Shown piece after piece: positions 32,762 to 42,543 of a stretch of 64,000 bases of DNA. Positions within the stretch are counted from its first letter, which is position 1. The number at the start of each line of letters is the position of its first letter. Position numbers and translations under genes: made by a program. This DNA comes from an uncultured Clostridia bacterium (GTDB lineage Bacteria > Bacillota > Clostridia > Christensenellales > Aristaeellaceae), in assembly GCA_934636105.1 (NCBI GenBank), contig CAKTZR010000001.1, positions 266,354 to 330,353 on the forward strand, given 5' to 3'. Below the pieces are notes generated by a model. It saw only the letters and a list, made by a program, of their open reading frames with translations, had not been told where the DNA came from and did not search any database.

Positions 32762-33444
32762 TGAGAATGCTTTTGCAGTTTCAAAAGGGCGACATCGTCC
32801 GTCATCTCGGCCTGCTGGATTTGCAGCGCACCATGCAGCGTGCGCTTCGCAGAAGCGGCCTGCCGATCGCCTATTCCAATGGCTTCAACCCGCATATTGT
32901 GATGTCGTTTGCGTCTGCGCTGTCTTCGGGTATTCCCGGCGACGCGGAGTTGCTGGATGTATCGCTCAAGGGCGAAGCCACGGCGGAGGAATGTATGGCG
33001 GCGATGAACCGTGTGCTGCCGCCTGCGTTGCAGGTGTCTCGTGTGCGCATGGTGGATGATCGCTTTCCGAAGGTCAGCGCGGCGCTTCGTCAGGCAGAAT
33101 ACAAAATCACGCTGACGGGCGGCAGCACGCGTGAGATTGCGGCGGTGATTCCGGCCTTTCTGGCGCAGAATGAAATTATGGCGCTTCGCAAAACCAAGCG
33201 CGCAGAGACGATGGTCAACATTCGGCCGATGATTCATCTGCTCACAGCGCAGACGGACGAAGAAAAGAACGCAGCAGTGATGACGGCGCGCGTTTCCTTT
33301 GTCGAGGCGGCGACGCTCAAGCCGGATTTGCTGGTGGAGTCGCTCTGCACCTTTGCAAACGCCCGGCCGGAACGATGCGAAATCCGCCGAACGTGTCTGC
33401 TTGGCGAAAAGGATGGCCAGAGCGTGCCGCTGATTGATCTGTAA
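32758..33444 (+). CDS. Radical SAM-associated protein, TIGR03936/DUF2344
   Basis: 228-residue soluble protein, companion of the preceding radical SAM enzyme and in many genomes fused to it. The N terminus (QFQKGDIVRHLGLLDLQRTMQRALRRSGLPIAYSNGFNPH) matches DUF2344. No cofactor motif is visible. It overlaps the upstream gene (ATGATGA) and lies three bases before the RNase E/G gene, so all three are coupled. A role in RNA modification is plausible from context only. Confidence 0.88.
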   Translation: MMRMLLQFQKGDIVRHLGLLDLQRTMQRALRRSGLPIAYSNGFNPHIVMSFASALSSGIPGDAELLDVSLKGEATAEECMAAMNRVLPPALQVSRVRMVDDRFPKVSAALRQAEYKITLTGGSTREIAAVIPAFLAQNEIMALRKTKRAETMVNIRPMIHLLTAQTDEEKNAAVMTARVSFVEAATLKPDLLVESLCTFANARPERCEIRRTCLLGEKDGQSVPLIDL

Positions 33445-33447
33445 ACG

Positions 33448-34893
33448 ATGAAAAGAGAATTGATTATCGACTGCAAGTCGGGTGGAACACGCGCAGCGGT
33501 GCTGGAAGACGGCGAGCTGGTCGAGCTTCATCTGGAAAACGGCGAGCCGGAGAGGCAGACGGAAACTCTGTATTATGGGCGCGTTCAGGCGGTTCGCCCC
33601 TCTGTTCACGCAGCGTTTGTGGAAATCGGCCAGGAACTGAACGCGTTTCTGCCGCTGGAAGACGGCGTGAAGCTCAAGAGCGGCGACATGCTTATTGTGC
33701 AGGGCGTGGCCAAACAAACAACCCAGAGCAAGGGGCTTCGGGTCAGCACGCGCGTTAACCTGACGGGACAGGGCTTGGTACTCATTCCCGGTGAAACCGG
33801 CGTGCATATCTCGAAGAAAGTCAAAAATTCGGAAATGCGTGCGCGCCTTGCTGAAATCGGGCATGAAATCTGTCCGCCGGACTGCGCGGTGATTATTCGG
33901 ACGGCTTCTGAAAACGTGACGGCCGAACAACTGCATGAAGAAGCAGAAGTACTTTTGAAGGTATGGCAGGAAGCCTGTCAAAGGGCGAAGGGGATGGTTA
34001 AGCCGGGCGTTTTAATCAAGCCTGAGCCGCTGGCGGTTCGCCTGATGCGCGACTTGGCTCGAAATCTCGAACGCGTCGTGCTCAATGATAAGGCCGAATA
34101 CGATGCGCTTGGCCAGATGCAGCAGGAAGGCCGTTTACCGCGGGAAACGCAAATTGAATACGCTGACGAGCAAAAAACGTTGCTCTTTGATGCGTTCAAT
34201 TTGGAAACGCCGATTGACAAAGCACTCAAAAAACGCGTCTGGCTGCCGTGCGGCGGCTATCTGATCTTTGATTTTGCCGAAGCGCTGACGGTGATCGACG
34301 TCAATTCCGGAAAAATGGTGACAGGCAAAAGCATGGAAGAAACGGCGCTCCGCGTGAATCTGGAAGCCGTGAAGGAAATTGCGCAGCAAATCAGGCTGCG
34401 CGATGTCGGCGGTATCATCATCGCCGATTTGATCGATATGGAGAAAGACAAGAACAGGCAGCTTGTGCTTTCCGCTTTGAAGGATGCGGCGAAAAATGAT
34501 CGTATGCCCGTCAAAATCGAGGGAATCACGCGGCTTGGTTTGCTTGAAATGACGCGGAAGCGCAAGGGAGAACAGCTTCGCCGCGCATTGCGAACGACGT
34601 GCAGCGTGTGTTCCGGTTCCGGCGAATTGCTCAGCGAGGAGGAAATCGCCCGTCGTGCGCTTCGTCAGGCGCGGCGCATGGCGCTGGCCGGTCAGCGCGG
34701 GCCGTTTGTCATCTGCCTTGCGGAGCAAGCAGCAAAGATTCTTCAAACGCTGTCCCAACCGGAAAACTGCCCGCAGGTTTATGCGGTTCCTATGGGCAGA
34801 TATCGGGAAAAATTCAGTGTGATGCAGCCGGGCGAGGGCGAAATGCCGGAACAGGCCGTCGCGCTTCAAAAGAAACCATTAACCGAAGAGTGA
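33448..34893 (+). CDS. rng: Ribonuclease E/G family endoribonuclease
   Basis: 481-residue RNase G/CafA-like enzyme cutting single-stranded A/U-rich RNA, used in rRNA and mRNA processing. An S1 domain (about 38-125, YYGRVQAVRPSVHAAFVEIG) is followed by the catalytic part with DVNSGKMVTG and IIIADLIDME, which hold the metal-binding Asp residues, and the zinc-link cysteines CSVCSGSG (about 388-395). It lacks the long C-terminal scaffold of RNase E. In many Clostridia rplU-rpmA follow; here miaB follows instead. Confidence 0.92.
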   Translation: MKRELIIDCKSGGTRAAVLEDGELVELHLENGEPERQTETLYYGRVQAVRPSVHAAFVEIGQELNAFLPLEDGVKLKSGDMLIVQGVAKQTTQSKGLRVSTRVNLTGQGLVLIPGETGVHISKKVKNSEMRARLAEIGHEICPPDCAVIIRTASENVTAEQLHEEAEVLLKVWQEACQRAKGMVKPGVLIKPEPLAVRLMRDLARNLERVVLNDKAEYDALGQMQQEGRLPRETQIEYADEQKTLLFDAFNLETPIDKALKKRVWLPCGGYLIFDFAEALTVIDVNSGKMVTGKSMEETALRVNLEAVKEIAQQIRLRDVGGIIIADLIDMEKDKNRQLVLSALKDAAKNDRMPVKIEGITRLGLLEMTRKRKGEQLRRALRTTCSVCSGSGELLSEEEIARRALRQARRMALAGQRGPFVICLAEQAAKILQTLSQPENCPQVYAVPMGRYREKFSVMQPGEGEMPEQAVALQKKPLTEE

Positions 34894-34915
34894 AAAATAA
34901 AGGAAATCATTAAAC

Positions 34916-36325
34916 ATGAAAAGAACGCAGACTATCGAGCTCCCGCAAGAGGAGATTGCAAAGCAGAAAGAATGGATGGCGGAATTTGCCGCGCTGGAGG
35001 ATCGCCCGCACACTTATTGTGTGGTGACCTACGGCTGTCAGATGAATGCGCATGACAGCGAAAAGCTGGAAGGCATGCTGGCCGAAATGGGTATGACGAA
35101 AGCCGCGAGCCGGGAAGAAGCAGATTTTGTCATCTTCAATACCTGCTGTGTCCGCGATAATGCGCAGCGCCGCGCGCTGGGCAATGTGGTATGGCTCAAA
35201 GAACTCAAAAAGACCCGACCGGAGCTGATGGTCGGCGTCTGCGGCTGCATGATGCAGCAGCCGGGTATGGGCGAACAGATTTTGAAGCAGTATCCGTTTG
35301 TCGATCTGGCCTTCGGCACGCATAATCTGTATCGATTTGCCCAGCTGATGCTGAAAGCGGTGCAGACCCGCCGCCGTGTGGTGGAGGTCATTCAGGATGA
35401 CGAAGGCAGCATCCCGGAGAATTTGCCGGTGCATCGCAGCAGCCCGTATCATGCGTACATCACCATCATGTACGGCTGCAACAATTTCTGCTCGTATTGC
35501 ATCGTGCCGTATGTCCGCGGCCGCGAACGCTCCCGCGCATCTGTGCGCATTATCGAGGAAGCGCGTATGCTGAAAGCGGACGGTGTGAAGGAAATCATGC
35601 TGCTGGGGCAAAACGTCAACTCCTATGGCCTTGACGTGGAGGGTGAATTGAGCTTCGCCCAGCTGCTGGCCGAGCTGGATAAGGTGGGCATTGAGCGTAT
35701 TCGTTTCATGACCTCGCATCCGAAGGATATTTCCGACGAGCTGATTGACGTGATGGCGGCCAGCCAGCATATCTGCCACGCGCTGCATCTGCCTGTTCAG
35801 CATGGCAGCAATCGCATTTTGCAGTCGATGAACCGCCGGTATACGCGGGAAAAGTATTTGGAACGCGTGGAAGCGATTCGTGCAAAGGTGCCGGATATCA
35901 GCCTGACGACTGACCTCATCGTGGGCTATCCGGGCGAAACCGAGGAGGAATTTGAGGAGACCTGTTCGCTCGTTGAGCAGGTCGGCTATGACAGCGCGTT
36001 TACGTTTATCTATTCGCCCCGCGTGGGCACGCGCGCGGCGGATATGCCGGATCAGATTCCGGAAGAGGTTTCTTCCAGACGGATTCAGAAGCTGATTGCG
36101 CTGCAAAAGGAAATCACGCATGAGCGCTATGCGAAATATATCGGACAGGTGCATCATGTGCTGGTGGATGAAGCGTCCCGCCGGGATGAAAACCAGATGG
36201 CGGGCAAGAATGAATACAACATCACCGTCAATTTTCCCGGCGACAAGAGCTTGATTGGGCAGATTGTGAAGGTGAAAATTACCTCTGCGGGCGAAAGCAC
36301 GCTGCGCGGAGAGCGCGTGGAATAA
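34916..36325 (+). CDS. miaB: tRNA-2-methylthio-N6-dimethylallyladenosine synthase MiaB
   Basis: 469-residue radical SAM methylthiotransferase acting on i6A37 in tRNAs reading UNN codons, after MiaA. The UPF0004 domain has three cluster cysteines (VTYGCQMNAHDSE, NTCCVRDNA, VGVCGCMMQ), the radical SAM core has YGCNNFCSYCIVPYVRG (near residue 187), and a TRAM domain closes it (about 400-465). All six cluster cysteines are present. miaA lies 5 kb downstream in the same direction. Confidence 0.96.
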   Translation: MKRTQTIELPQEEIAKQKEWMAEFAALEDRPHTYCVVTYGCQMNAHDSEKLEGMLAEMGMTKAASREEADFVIFNTCCVRDNAQRRALGNVVWLKELKKTRPELMVGVCGCMMQQPGMGEQILKQYPFVDLAFGTHNLYRFAQLMLKAVQTRRRVVEVIQDDEGSIPENLPVHRSSPYHAYITIMYGCNNFCSYCIVPYVRGRERSRASVRIIEEARMLKADGVKEIMLLGQNVNSYGLDVEGELSFAQLLAELDKVGIERIRFMTSHPKDISDELIDVMAASQHICHALHLPVQHGSNRILQSMNRRYTREKYLERVEAIRAKVPDISLTTDLIVGYPGETEEEFEETCSLVEQVGYDSAFTFIYSPRVGTRAADMPDQIPEEVSSRRIQKLIALQKEITHERYAKYIGQVHHVLVDEASRRDENQMAGKNEYNITVNFPGDKSLIGQIVKVKITSAGESTLRGERVE

Positions 36326-36340
36326 GGAAAGGAGACTCAT

Positions 36341-36730
36341 ATGAGCAAGGTTACGGACTGCGCCCGCGAATTGGGGCAGGCGATTGTTGATTCCGAGGAA
36401 TATAAGACCATGCAGATCACGGAAAAGGCTGCGATGAGCGATCCGGCTGTTGCGGCTGCAATGAGCCGCTATCTGGAAGCGAAGGACAACATGCACGCTG
36501 CGATGAGCGTCGGCGACGCCGACCAGATTGCTCATTTCAGCCAGGAGATGGACGATGCGCAGCAGACGCTCAACGCCATGCCTGCCGTGGATGCGATGAC
36601 GACAGCGCGACAGAATTTTTCCGAGCTGATGAATCAGGTCAACCATGTGCTTGAATTCATGATTACGGGAGAAGTGGAGCAGGGCGGTGGATGCTCGGGC
36701 AACTGCGCGTCGTGCGGCGGTTGCCACTAA
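36341..36730 (+). CDS. YlbF/YmcA-family protein with Cys-rich tail
   Basis: 129-residue helical protein of the YlbF/YmcA (Com_YlbF) family. In Bacillus, YlbF, YmcA and YaaT form a complex that carries iron-sulfur clusters and influences RNase Y activity, competence, sporulation and biofilm. Residues 1-110 form the helical domain (ARELGQAIVDSEEYKTMQ...). The last 17 residues contain five cysteines (GGGCSGNCASCGGCH), a possible metal or cluster site. The ATG follows AAGGAGAC, 15 bases after miaB, so they are probably co-transcribed with mutS. Confidence 0.85.
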   Translation: MSKVTDCARELGQAIVDSEEYKTMQITEKAAMSDPAVAAAMSRYLEAKDNMHAAMSVGDADQIAHFSQEMDDAQQTLNAMPAVDAMTTARQNFSELMNQVNHVLEFMITGEVEQGGGCSGNCASCGGCH

Positions 36731-36772
36731 GCGAAGAAAAGAGCGAAAGAAACGGCTGACGGAGGCACATAG

Positions 36773-39367
36773 ATGGCAAATATGACCCCGATGATGCGCC
36801 AGTATCTGGAAATGAAGGATAAATATCCGGGAATGATTCTCTTTTTCCGGCTGGGCGATTTTTATGAGATGTTTTTTGACGACGCCAAGCTGGTTTCAAG
36901 AGAACTGGAATTGACGCTCACCGGGAAAAGCTGCGGCATGGAGGAACGCGCGCCCATGTGCGGTGTTCCCTTCCACAGTGCGGAAACCTATATCAATCGG
37001 CTGATTGAAAAGGGCTATAAGGTTGCAATTTGCGAACAGATGGAAGACCCGGCGACGGCCAAGGGATTGGTGAAGCGCGACGTCATCCGCGTGGTGACGC
37101 CGGGCACGGTGATTGAACAATCCATGCTGGACGAGCGCAGAAACAGCTATATTTTGTCCGTTTGCATGGAGGGAGACCGTGCGGGTCTGGCCTTTGCGGA
37201 TGTATCGACGGGTGAATTCCATCTGTATGAAATTGAAAAGGCGTCGGTGCGGCTTCAGGACGAAATTGTACGCATCATGCCCAAGGAGATCATCGCTAAC
37301 GCGGCGCTCCCGGAGGATGCAACGACGCTGCATGTGGATGTTCAGGATGGAACGCGCTTTCAGCTGGCGCGCGCACGTGCAGCGCTGCTGGAGCATTTCA
37401 AGGTGCAGAGCCTGGACACATTTGGCGTAGGCGGCATGCGGTTCGGCGTTCGTGCGGCGGGCGCGCTGATGAAGTATCTGGAGGAAACGCAGAAAAACGC
37501 GCTGGAACATATGACCGGTTTGGACGAGTATCACGATAAGCGGTACATGATGCTGGATCATACGGCGCGCCGGAATCTGGAATTGACGGAAACCATGCGC
37601 TCCAGACAGAAGCAGGGTTCGTTGCTGGGCATTCTGGATTATACCTGCACGGCAATGGGCGCGCGCACGCTGCGAGGATTCATTGAACAGCCGTTAGCGA
37701 TCAAAAGCGAAATCGACAGTCGGCTTGAGGCAGTGCAGACGCTTTGCGACGCGGATATGACGGTGGATATGATCCGCGAAGAACTGATGCAGGTCTATGA
37801 CGTGGAACGCCTGCTCAGTCGTATTGCCTATAAATCCATCAATGCAAAGGACTGCCTTGCGCTGCGGGATTCGCTTTCCCATGTTCCGGCAATTCATAAT
37901 GCGCTTTTTTCTATTGCGCCGGAAGGCATGCTGGGCGGTCTGCTCGGTCAGCTGACCCCGCTTGACGACGTGGTGGACAAACTGACGCAGGCGATTGATC
38001 CTGATGCGCCGGCGCTGATGAGCGAAGGTCACTATATCAGAAGCGGCTACAATGCCGAACTGGATAAGCTGCGCGAAGCATCCCGAAACGGCCATCAGTG
38101 GATTGCTGATTTGGAAGCTAAAGAGCGCGAATTGACGGGAATCAAGAACCTCAAAATTCAGTATAACCGCGTATTTGGCTACTACATCGAAGTGACGAAG
38201 TCCAATTATGAACAGGTGCCGTATCGCTACACGAGAAAACAGACGTTGGCCAACTGCGAACGCTATATGACGCCGGAGCTGCATGAGATTCAGGAAACCG
38301 TGCTCGGCGCACAGGAAAAGGCAATTCGCCTGGAACAGGGATTATTTATTGAAATCCGAGATTTCCTTTCCGCACAGATTCCGCGTATTCAGCACACGGC
38401 GGGCGGTCTGAAAACGCTGGACGCGCTGGTTTCGTTGGCGGTGGCAGCGGTAAAAAACCGCTATGTCCGTCCGGAAATTACGGAAGACGGCGTCATCGAT
38501 ATCGTGGATGGTCGTCATCCGGTTGTCGAAGCGGGCATGCATGGCGATGAACAGTTTGTCCCTAACAGCACGCTGCTCGACGATGAAGACAACCGCATGC
38601 TGATTATCACAGGCCCCAACATGGCGGGCAAAAGCACGTATATGCGCCAGGTAGCGCTGATTACGCTGATGGCGCACATGGGCAGCTTTGTTCCGGCGGA
38701 GAGCGCGAAAATCGGCATCGTCGATCGTATCTTCACGCGCGTCGGCGCATCGGACGATCTGGCCAGCGGGCAATCCACATTTATGGTGGAGATGAACGAG
38801 ATGGCGCATATTCTGCGAAGCGCAACGTCCAAGTCGCTGATTGTGCTGGATGAAATCGGCCGCGGAACGAGCACGTTTGACGGTTTGAGCATCGCGTGGG
38901 CGGTCGTTGAATATCTGGTGGATAAAAAGAAAATTGGCGCAAAGACGTTGTTCGCGACGCATTATCATGAGTTGAGCGAGTTGGAAGGCCGTCTTGGCGG
39001 CGTGGTCAACTACCGCATCAGCGTGAAGGAGCACGGCGAAGATATCATCTTCCTGCGCAAAATCGAACGCGGCGGTGCGGACAAGAGTTTCGGCATTCAT
39101 GTTGCACATTTGGCGGGTATGCCCAGACCTGTTATCATGCGCGCCCATGAGATTCTGGCGAGGCTGGAAACCAACGACGTGAGCCAGAGCGCCATTGGGC
39201 AGAACATTCTGGGCGAAGATGAAAAGAAACCCAAGCAGGTCAATCTGTTTGAAGCGCCTGCGATGGATTTGGTTGAGGAGATTCGCGCGTTGGACGTGAT
39301 GAGCATGACGCCGATTGAGGCGCTCAATACGCTTTTCACGCTGAAAGAGAAGGCGCGCAAGGCATAA
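36773..39367 (+). CDS. mutS: DNA mismatch repair protein MutS
   Basis: 864-residue MutS, full length. It recognises mismatches through the FYE motif (Phe30, Glu32) in GDFYEMFFDDA. The connector, lever and clamp domains follow, then the ABC-type ATPase with Walker A GPNMAGKST (about 614-622), signature FDGLSIAWAV and Walker B LIVLDEIGRGTSTFD. The C-terminal helix-turn-helix and linker end at the MutL gene, 21 bases on. ATG after GGAGG. Confidence 0.97.
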   Translation: MANMTPMMRQYLEMKDKYPGMILFFRLGDFYEMFFDDAKLVSRELELTLTGKSCGMEERAPMCGVPFHSAETYINRLIEKGYKVAICEQMEDPATAKGLVKRDVIRVVTPGTVIEQSMLDERRNSYILSVCMEGDRAGLAFADVSTGEFHLYEIEKASVRLQDEIVRIMPKEIIANAALPEDATTLHVDVQDGTRFQLARARAALLEHFKVQSLDTFGVGGMRFGVRAAGALMKYLEETQKNALEHMTGLDEYHDKRYMMLDHTARRNLELTETMRSRQKQGSLLGILDYTCTAMGARTLRGFIEQPLAIKSEIDSRLEAVQTLCDADMTVDMIREELMQVYDVERLLSRIAYKSINAKDCLALRDSLSHVPAIHNALFSIAPEGMLGGLLGQLTPLDDVVDKLTQAIDPDAPALMSEGHYIRSGYNAELDKLREASRNGHQWIADLEAKERELTGIKNLKIQYNRVFGYYIEVTKSNYEQVPYRYTRKQTLANCERYMTPELHEIQETVLGAQEKAIRLEQGLFIEIRDFLSAQIPRIQHTAGGLKTLDALVSLAVAAVKNRYVRPEITEDGVIDIVDGRHPVVEAGMHGDEQFVPNSTLLDDEDNRMLIITGPNMAGKSTYMRQVALITLMAHMGSFVPAESAKIGIVDRIFTRVGASDDLASGQSTFMVEMNEMAHILRSATSKSLIVLDEIGRGTSTFDGLSIAWAVVEYLVDKKKIGAKTLFATHYHELSELEGRLGGVVNYRISVKEHGEDIIFLRKIERGGADKSFGIHVAHLAGMPRPVIMRAHEILARLETNDVSQSAIGQNILGEDEKKPKQVNLFEAPAMDLVEEIRALDVMSMTPIEALNTLFTLKEKARKA

Positions 39368-39388
39368 ACGAAGGAAAGGAAGGCTGCT

Positions 39389-41440
39389 GTGGAGGATAGA
39401 CCCATCCTGAGGCTGAATCAGGAGTTGATTGGAAAGATTGCTGCGGGCGAAGTGGTGGAAAGCCCCGCTTCGGCCATCAAGGAACTGGTGGAAAACAGTC
39501 TGGATGCAGGCGCAACGTGCGTTACCGTGGAAATTCGCGACGGCGGCATTTCCTATCTGCGGGTGACGGACAACGGACACGGCATTCACGCAAGAGATGT
39601 GCGGATGGCGTTTGAGCGACATGCGACAAGTAAAATCACGAAGTCAGACGACCTGTTCGCGCTGCATACGCTGGGCTTCCGCGGTGAAGCGCTGGCTTCG
39701 ATTGCCGCTGTATCCAAGCTGACGCTGACCACGCGGAACATTCACGAAGAAATCGGAACGCGCGCGATTAACGAGGGCGGAGAGATCAAGAGCATCACGG
39801 AAGCGGCAAGCCCGCAGGGAACGACCATCGTTGCGCGCGAACTGTTTTACAATACGCCGGTTCGACTCAAGTTCTTGAAAAAGCCGACGACCGAAGCCTC
39901 GAAAGTAGCGGAAGTGATTGCCAGGCTGATTCTGGCGCATCCGGAGGTTTCGTTCCGTTTGATCCATAATGGCAAACAAATCTACGCCAGCTCCGGAAAC
40001 GGAGATTTGCGAAGCGCTGTGTTCAGTCTGTATGGACGCGAAACGGCCAGCGCAATGATTCCTGTGAAATCGGAAGGCTCGATTGCGGTCAGCGGTCTTG
40101 TCGGCGTGGGGCTTCAAGCGCGATCGAATCGCGCGCGTCAGACGTTTATTGTGAATGGACGAACCATTCGAAGCCAGTTGTTGACGCAGGCGCTGGAGGA
40201 TGGATGCCGCGAACGCGTGACGATTGGTCATTATCCGATTTGCGTTTTGCGAATTGAAATGTCCCCGGCGATGGTGGACGTCAATGTGCATCCCAATAAG
40301 CTGGAAGTGCGATTCAGCGATGAACATCTGATTTATGAAAATGTCTGCGGTGCAGTGGCGGACAGCTTTTCGATTTCGCCGCTGAAAAGTGCGCCGCATA
40401 TGACGCTGACCCGTGAAGTGCCGCAGACGACACTTCGACCGAGCGTCGTTCAGGTTATCGATACGCAGACGGAAGAAGGCATGGAGCAGGCACGGGAGCA
40501 GATCAAGGCGGAGACCCAGCAGCCTGTTGTCCGCACGATCAATATTAAAATCAATCCGCCGAAGCCGGAGGAGACTGTTCGGCCGCAGACGGAGACGGCC
40601 AGACCTACACCGCAGCAGCAGGCAGATTTCACTTCGTTTGTGACTCAATACTTTGGCGGTTCGGCTTTGCGCGAAAGCGTTGTTTCCGGCAGACAGGAAC
40701 CGTTGGAATTTGCCAAACTGAATGATTCGCCAGCTCGTACAAAGGAAGAATCGGAAAAGGAAGAAACGCCGGAAGCGACGTCAAACCCTGCTGTACAGAA
40801 GCCGGAAATGGTTCAGCAGGAGCTTTTGCCGAAGGAAGAAGCCAACACGCTTGGCGATGAATTGAGCGGCTACTCGATGGTCGGCGTGGCGTTTGACACG
40901 TACATCATTCTGCAAAATTCAAAACAGCTTATTTTGATCGACCAGCATGCGGCACATGAGCGGATTCTTTACGAAAAGCTGATGCGCGAAATCGACGCGG
41001 GTGTGGGTTCGCAGCTGTTGATGGTGGCACAGGTTGTGCATGTTACGCCTCAGGACGCGGTGAAAATTGAAACCTATCGCGAGGACATTCGAGCGGCTGG
41101 ATTTGATATCGAACCGTTTGGCGACGATGCGTATCAGATTCGCGCGGTGCCCAATGTATTGGGGGTTCCGCAGACCAAGAGCGCATTTCTGGATATGGTG
41201 GATCGGCTTGGTGAGCTTCGCGTGCTTTCAACGGCACAAAAGAGACGGGATGCGATTTTGCAGATGGCGTGCAAAAAAGCGGTCAAAGGCGGAGATAAGC
41301 TGACCCTGGAGGAAATCAAGCCGCTATTGGCGGACATGCTGCGTACCAACGCGCCGCCGACTTGTCCGCATGGCCGTCCGCTGGTTGTCGTTCTGGAACG
41401 GACGGAGATTGAAAAGCGGTTCAGGCGGATCAATGACTGA
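39389..41440 (+). CDS. mutL: DNA mismatch repair protein MutL (endonuclease type)
   Basis: 683-residue MutL. GHKL ATPase: IKELVENSLDAGA, DNGHGI and FRGEALASI. The C-terminal dimerisation domain carries the metal-dependent endonuclease motif DQHAAHERILYE near residue 518, and a second zinc motif CPHGRP near the end. This is the nicking type of MutL found in bacteria without MutH. A variable Pro/Glu-rich linker spans about 345-480. The start is a GTG after AAGGAAAGGAAGG; no ATG is suitable. Confidence 0.96.
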   Translation: MEDRPILRLNQELIGKIAAGEVVESPASAIKELVENSLDAGATCVTVEIRDGGISYLRVTDNGHGIHARDVRMAFERHATSKITKSDDLFALHTLGFRGEALASIAAVSKLTLTTRNIHEEIGTRAINEGGEIKSITEAASPQGTTIVARELFYNTPVRLKFLKKPTTEASKVAEVIARLILAHPEVSFRLIHNGKQIYASSGNGDLRSAVFSLYGRETASAMIPVKSEGSIAVSGLVGVGLQARSNRARQTFIVNGRTIRSQLLTQALEDGCRERVTIGHYPICVLRIEMSPAMVDVNVHPNKLEVRFSDEHLIYENVCGAVADSFSISPLKSAPHMTLTREVPQTTLRPSVVQVIDTQTEEGMEQAREQIKAETQQPVVRTINIKINPPKPEETVRPQTETARPTPQQQADFTSFVTQYFGGSALRESVVSGRQEPLEFAKLNDSPARTKEESEKEETPEATSNPAVQKPEMVQQELLPKEEANTLGDELSGYSMVGVAFDTYIILQNSKQLILIDQHAAHERILYEKLMREIDAGVGSQLLMVAQVVHVTPQDAVKIETYREDIRAAGFDIEPFGDDAYQIRAVPNVLGVPQTKSAFLDMVDRLGELRVLSTAQKRRDAILQMACKKAVKGGDKLTLEEIKPLLADMLRTNAPPTCPHGRPLVVVLERTEIEKRFRRIND

Positions 41441-41459
41441 AATCAGTCGGGAGAAAACG

Positions 41460-42422
41460 ATGAAACCGATATTAGTGGCGCTTGTCGGACCGACAGGCGT
41501 TGGCAAGACGCAGGTTTCGCTGGATGTGGCGAAGGCCCTGAATGCTGAAATCATTTCGATGGATTCCATGCAGATTTATCGCGGAATGGATATCGGCACG
41601 GCGAAATCGACGCTTGAAGAGCGCGGCGAAGTTGTGCATCACATGATCGATATTGTCAATCCGCATGAGCGTTTTACCGTGGCGGATTATCGAAATCGAG
41701 CGATACCGGTGATTGAGGATGTTCTGTCGCGGCACAAGCTGCCCATGCTGGTCGGCGGAACGGGCCTGTATTTGGATGCGATTCGCTATGAAATGAAACT
41801 GGGACAAAGCGGCGCAGATGAAGCAATTCGTGCGCGGCTTCGTGAAATCGCCGATCAGCCGAACGGACAGCTCAAACTGCACGAAATGCTTCAATGCGTC
41901 GATCCGCAGACGGCGCAGAAGCTGCATCCGAACGACGTTCGCCGCGTGATGCGCGCGCTTGAAATCTACGAAACCTCCGGCCAAACCAAGAGCGAGCAGA
42001 CGGTTCAGACCAGACGAGAGGGTGATTACCATGTGTTGGTATATGGCCTGTCGCAGCCGAGAGAAGCTATGTATGCGCGAATCAATGCACGAGTGGATGA
42101 GATGATGGACGCGGGGCTGGTGGACGAGGTGAAACGCCTGCTCGATCAGGGCGTAGAGCCGAATCAGGAAGGCGGCGCCATGCAGGCAATCGGTTATAAG
42201 GAGATGGTCAGCGCACTGCGCGGCGAAATATCGATGGAGCACGCTGTCGAGCTGATTAAGCAGAATTCGCGGCGATATGCCAAACGGCAATGGACATGGT
42301 TTCGCCATGATGAGAGCACCTGCTGGTTTGATTATACAGATTATCCGAATCGGGAAGCGTTGGAAACTGCGCTTTTGAATCGGATTCATGCTGACGAACA
42401 AGCCTATTTGGAAAACGCATAA
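41460..42422 (+). CDS. miaA: tRNA dimethylallyltransferase MiaA
   Basis: 320-residue enzyme adding a dimethylallyl group to A37 of tRNA. P-loop GPTGVGKTQ near the start, DSMQIYRGMDIGTAKS, PHERFTVADYR, the GGTGLYLDAI substrate-binding motif and the C-terminal RRYAKRQWTWFRHD are all present. The ATG at 41460 follows CGGGAGAAAAC; an ATG at 41433 overlapping mutL has no ribosome-binding site. With miaB upstream it completes ms2i6A37 formation. A terminator follows. Confidence 0.96.
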   Translation: MKPILVALVGPTGVGKTQVSLDVAKALNAEIISMDSMQIYRGMDIGTAKSTLEERGEVVHHMIDIVNPHERFTVADYRNRAIPVIEDVLSRHKLPMLVGGTGLYLDAIRYEMKLGQSGADEAIRARLREIADQPNGQLKLHEMLQCVDPQTAQKLHPNDVRRVMRALEIYETSGQTKSEQTVQTRREGDYHVLVYGLSQPREAMYARINARVDEMMDAGLVDEVKRLLDQGVEPNQEGGAMQAIGYKEMVSALRGEISMEHAVELIKQNSRRYAKRQWTWFRHDESTCWFDYTDYPNREALETALLNRIHADEQAYLENA

Positions 42423-42429
42423 GATCAAA

Positions 42430-42465
42430 CAGACCGCAGTCTAAGTGAACAGCGGTCTGTTTTTG
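42430..42465 (+). terminator. Terminator after miaA
   Basis: CAGACCGC/GCGGTCTG stem with six T. It ends the miaB-ylbF-mutS-mutL-miaA transcript. Confidence 0.85.
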
Positions 42466-42543
42466 AAACAAAAGCATGCACATGAAGGCAAAACCGACCA
42501 TAGTATGATATCGGTTCAAATGGAACCGTAAGGAGTGGATGCT

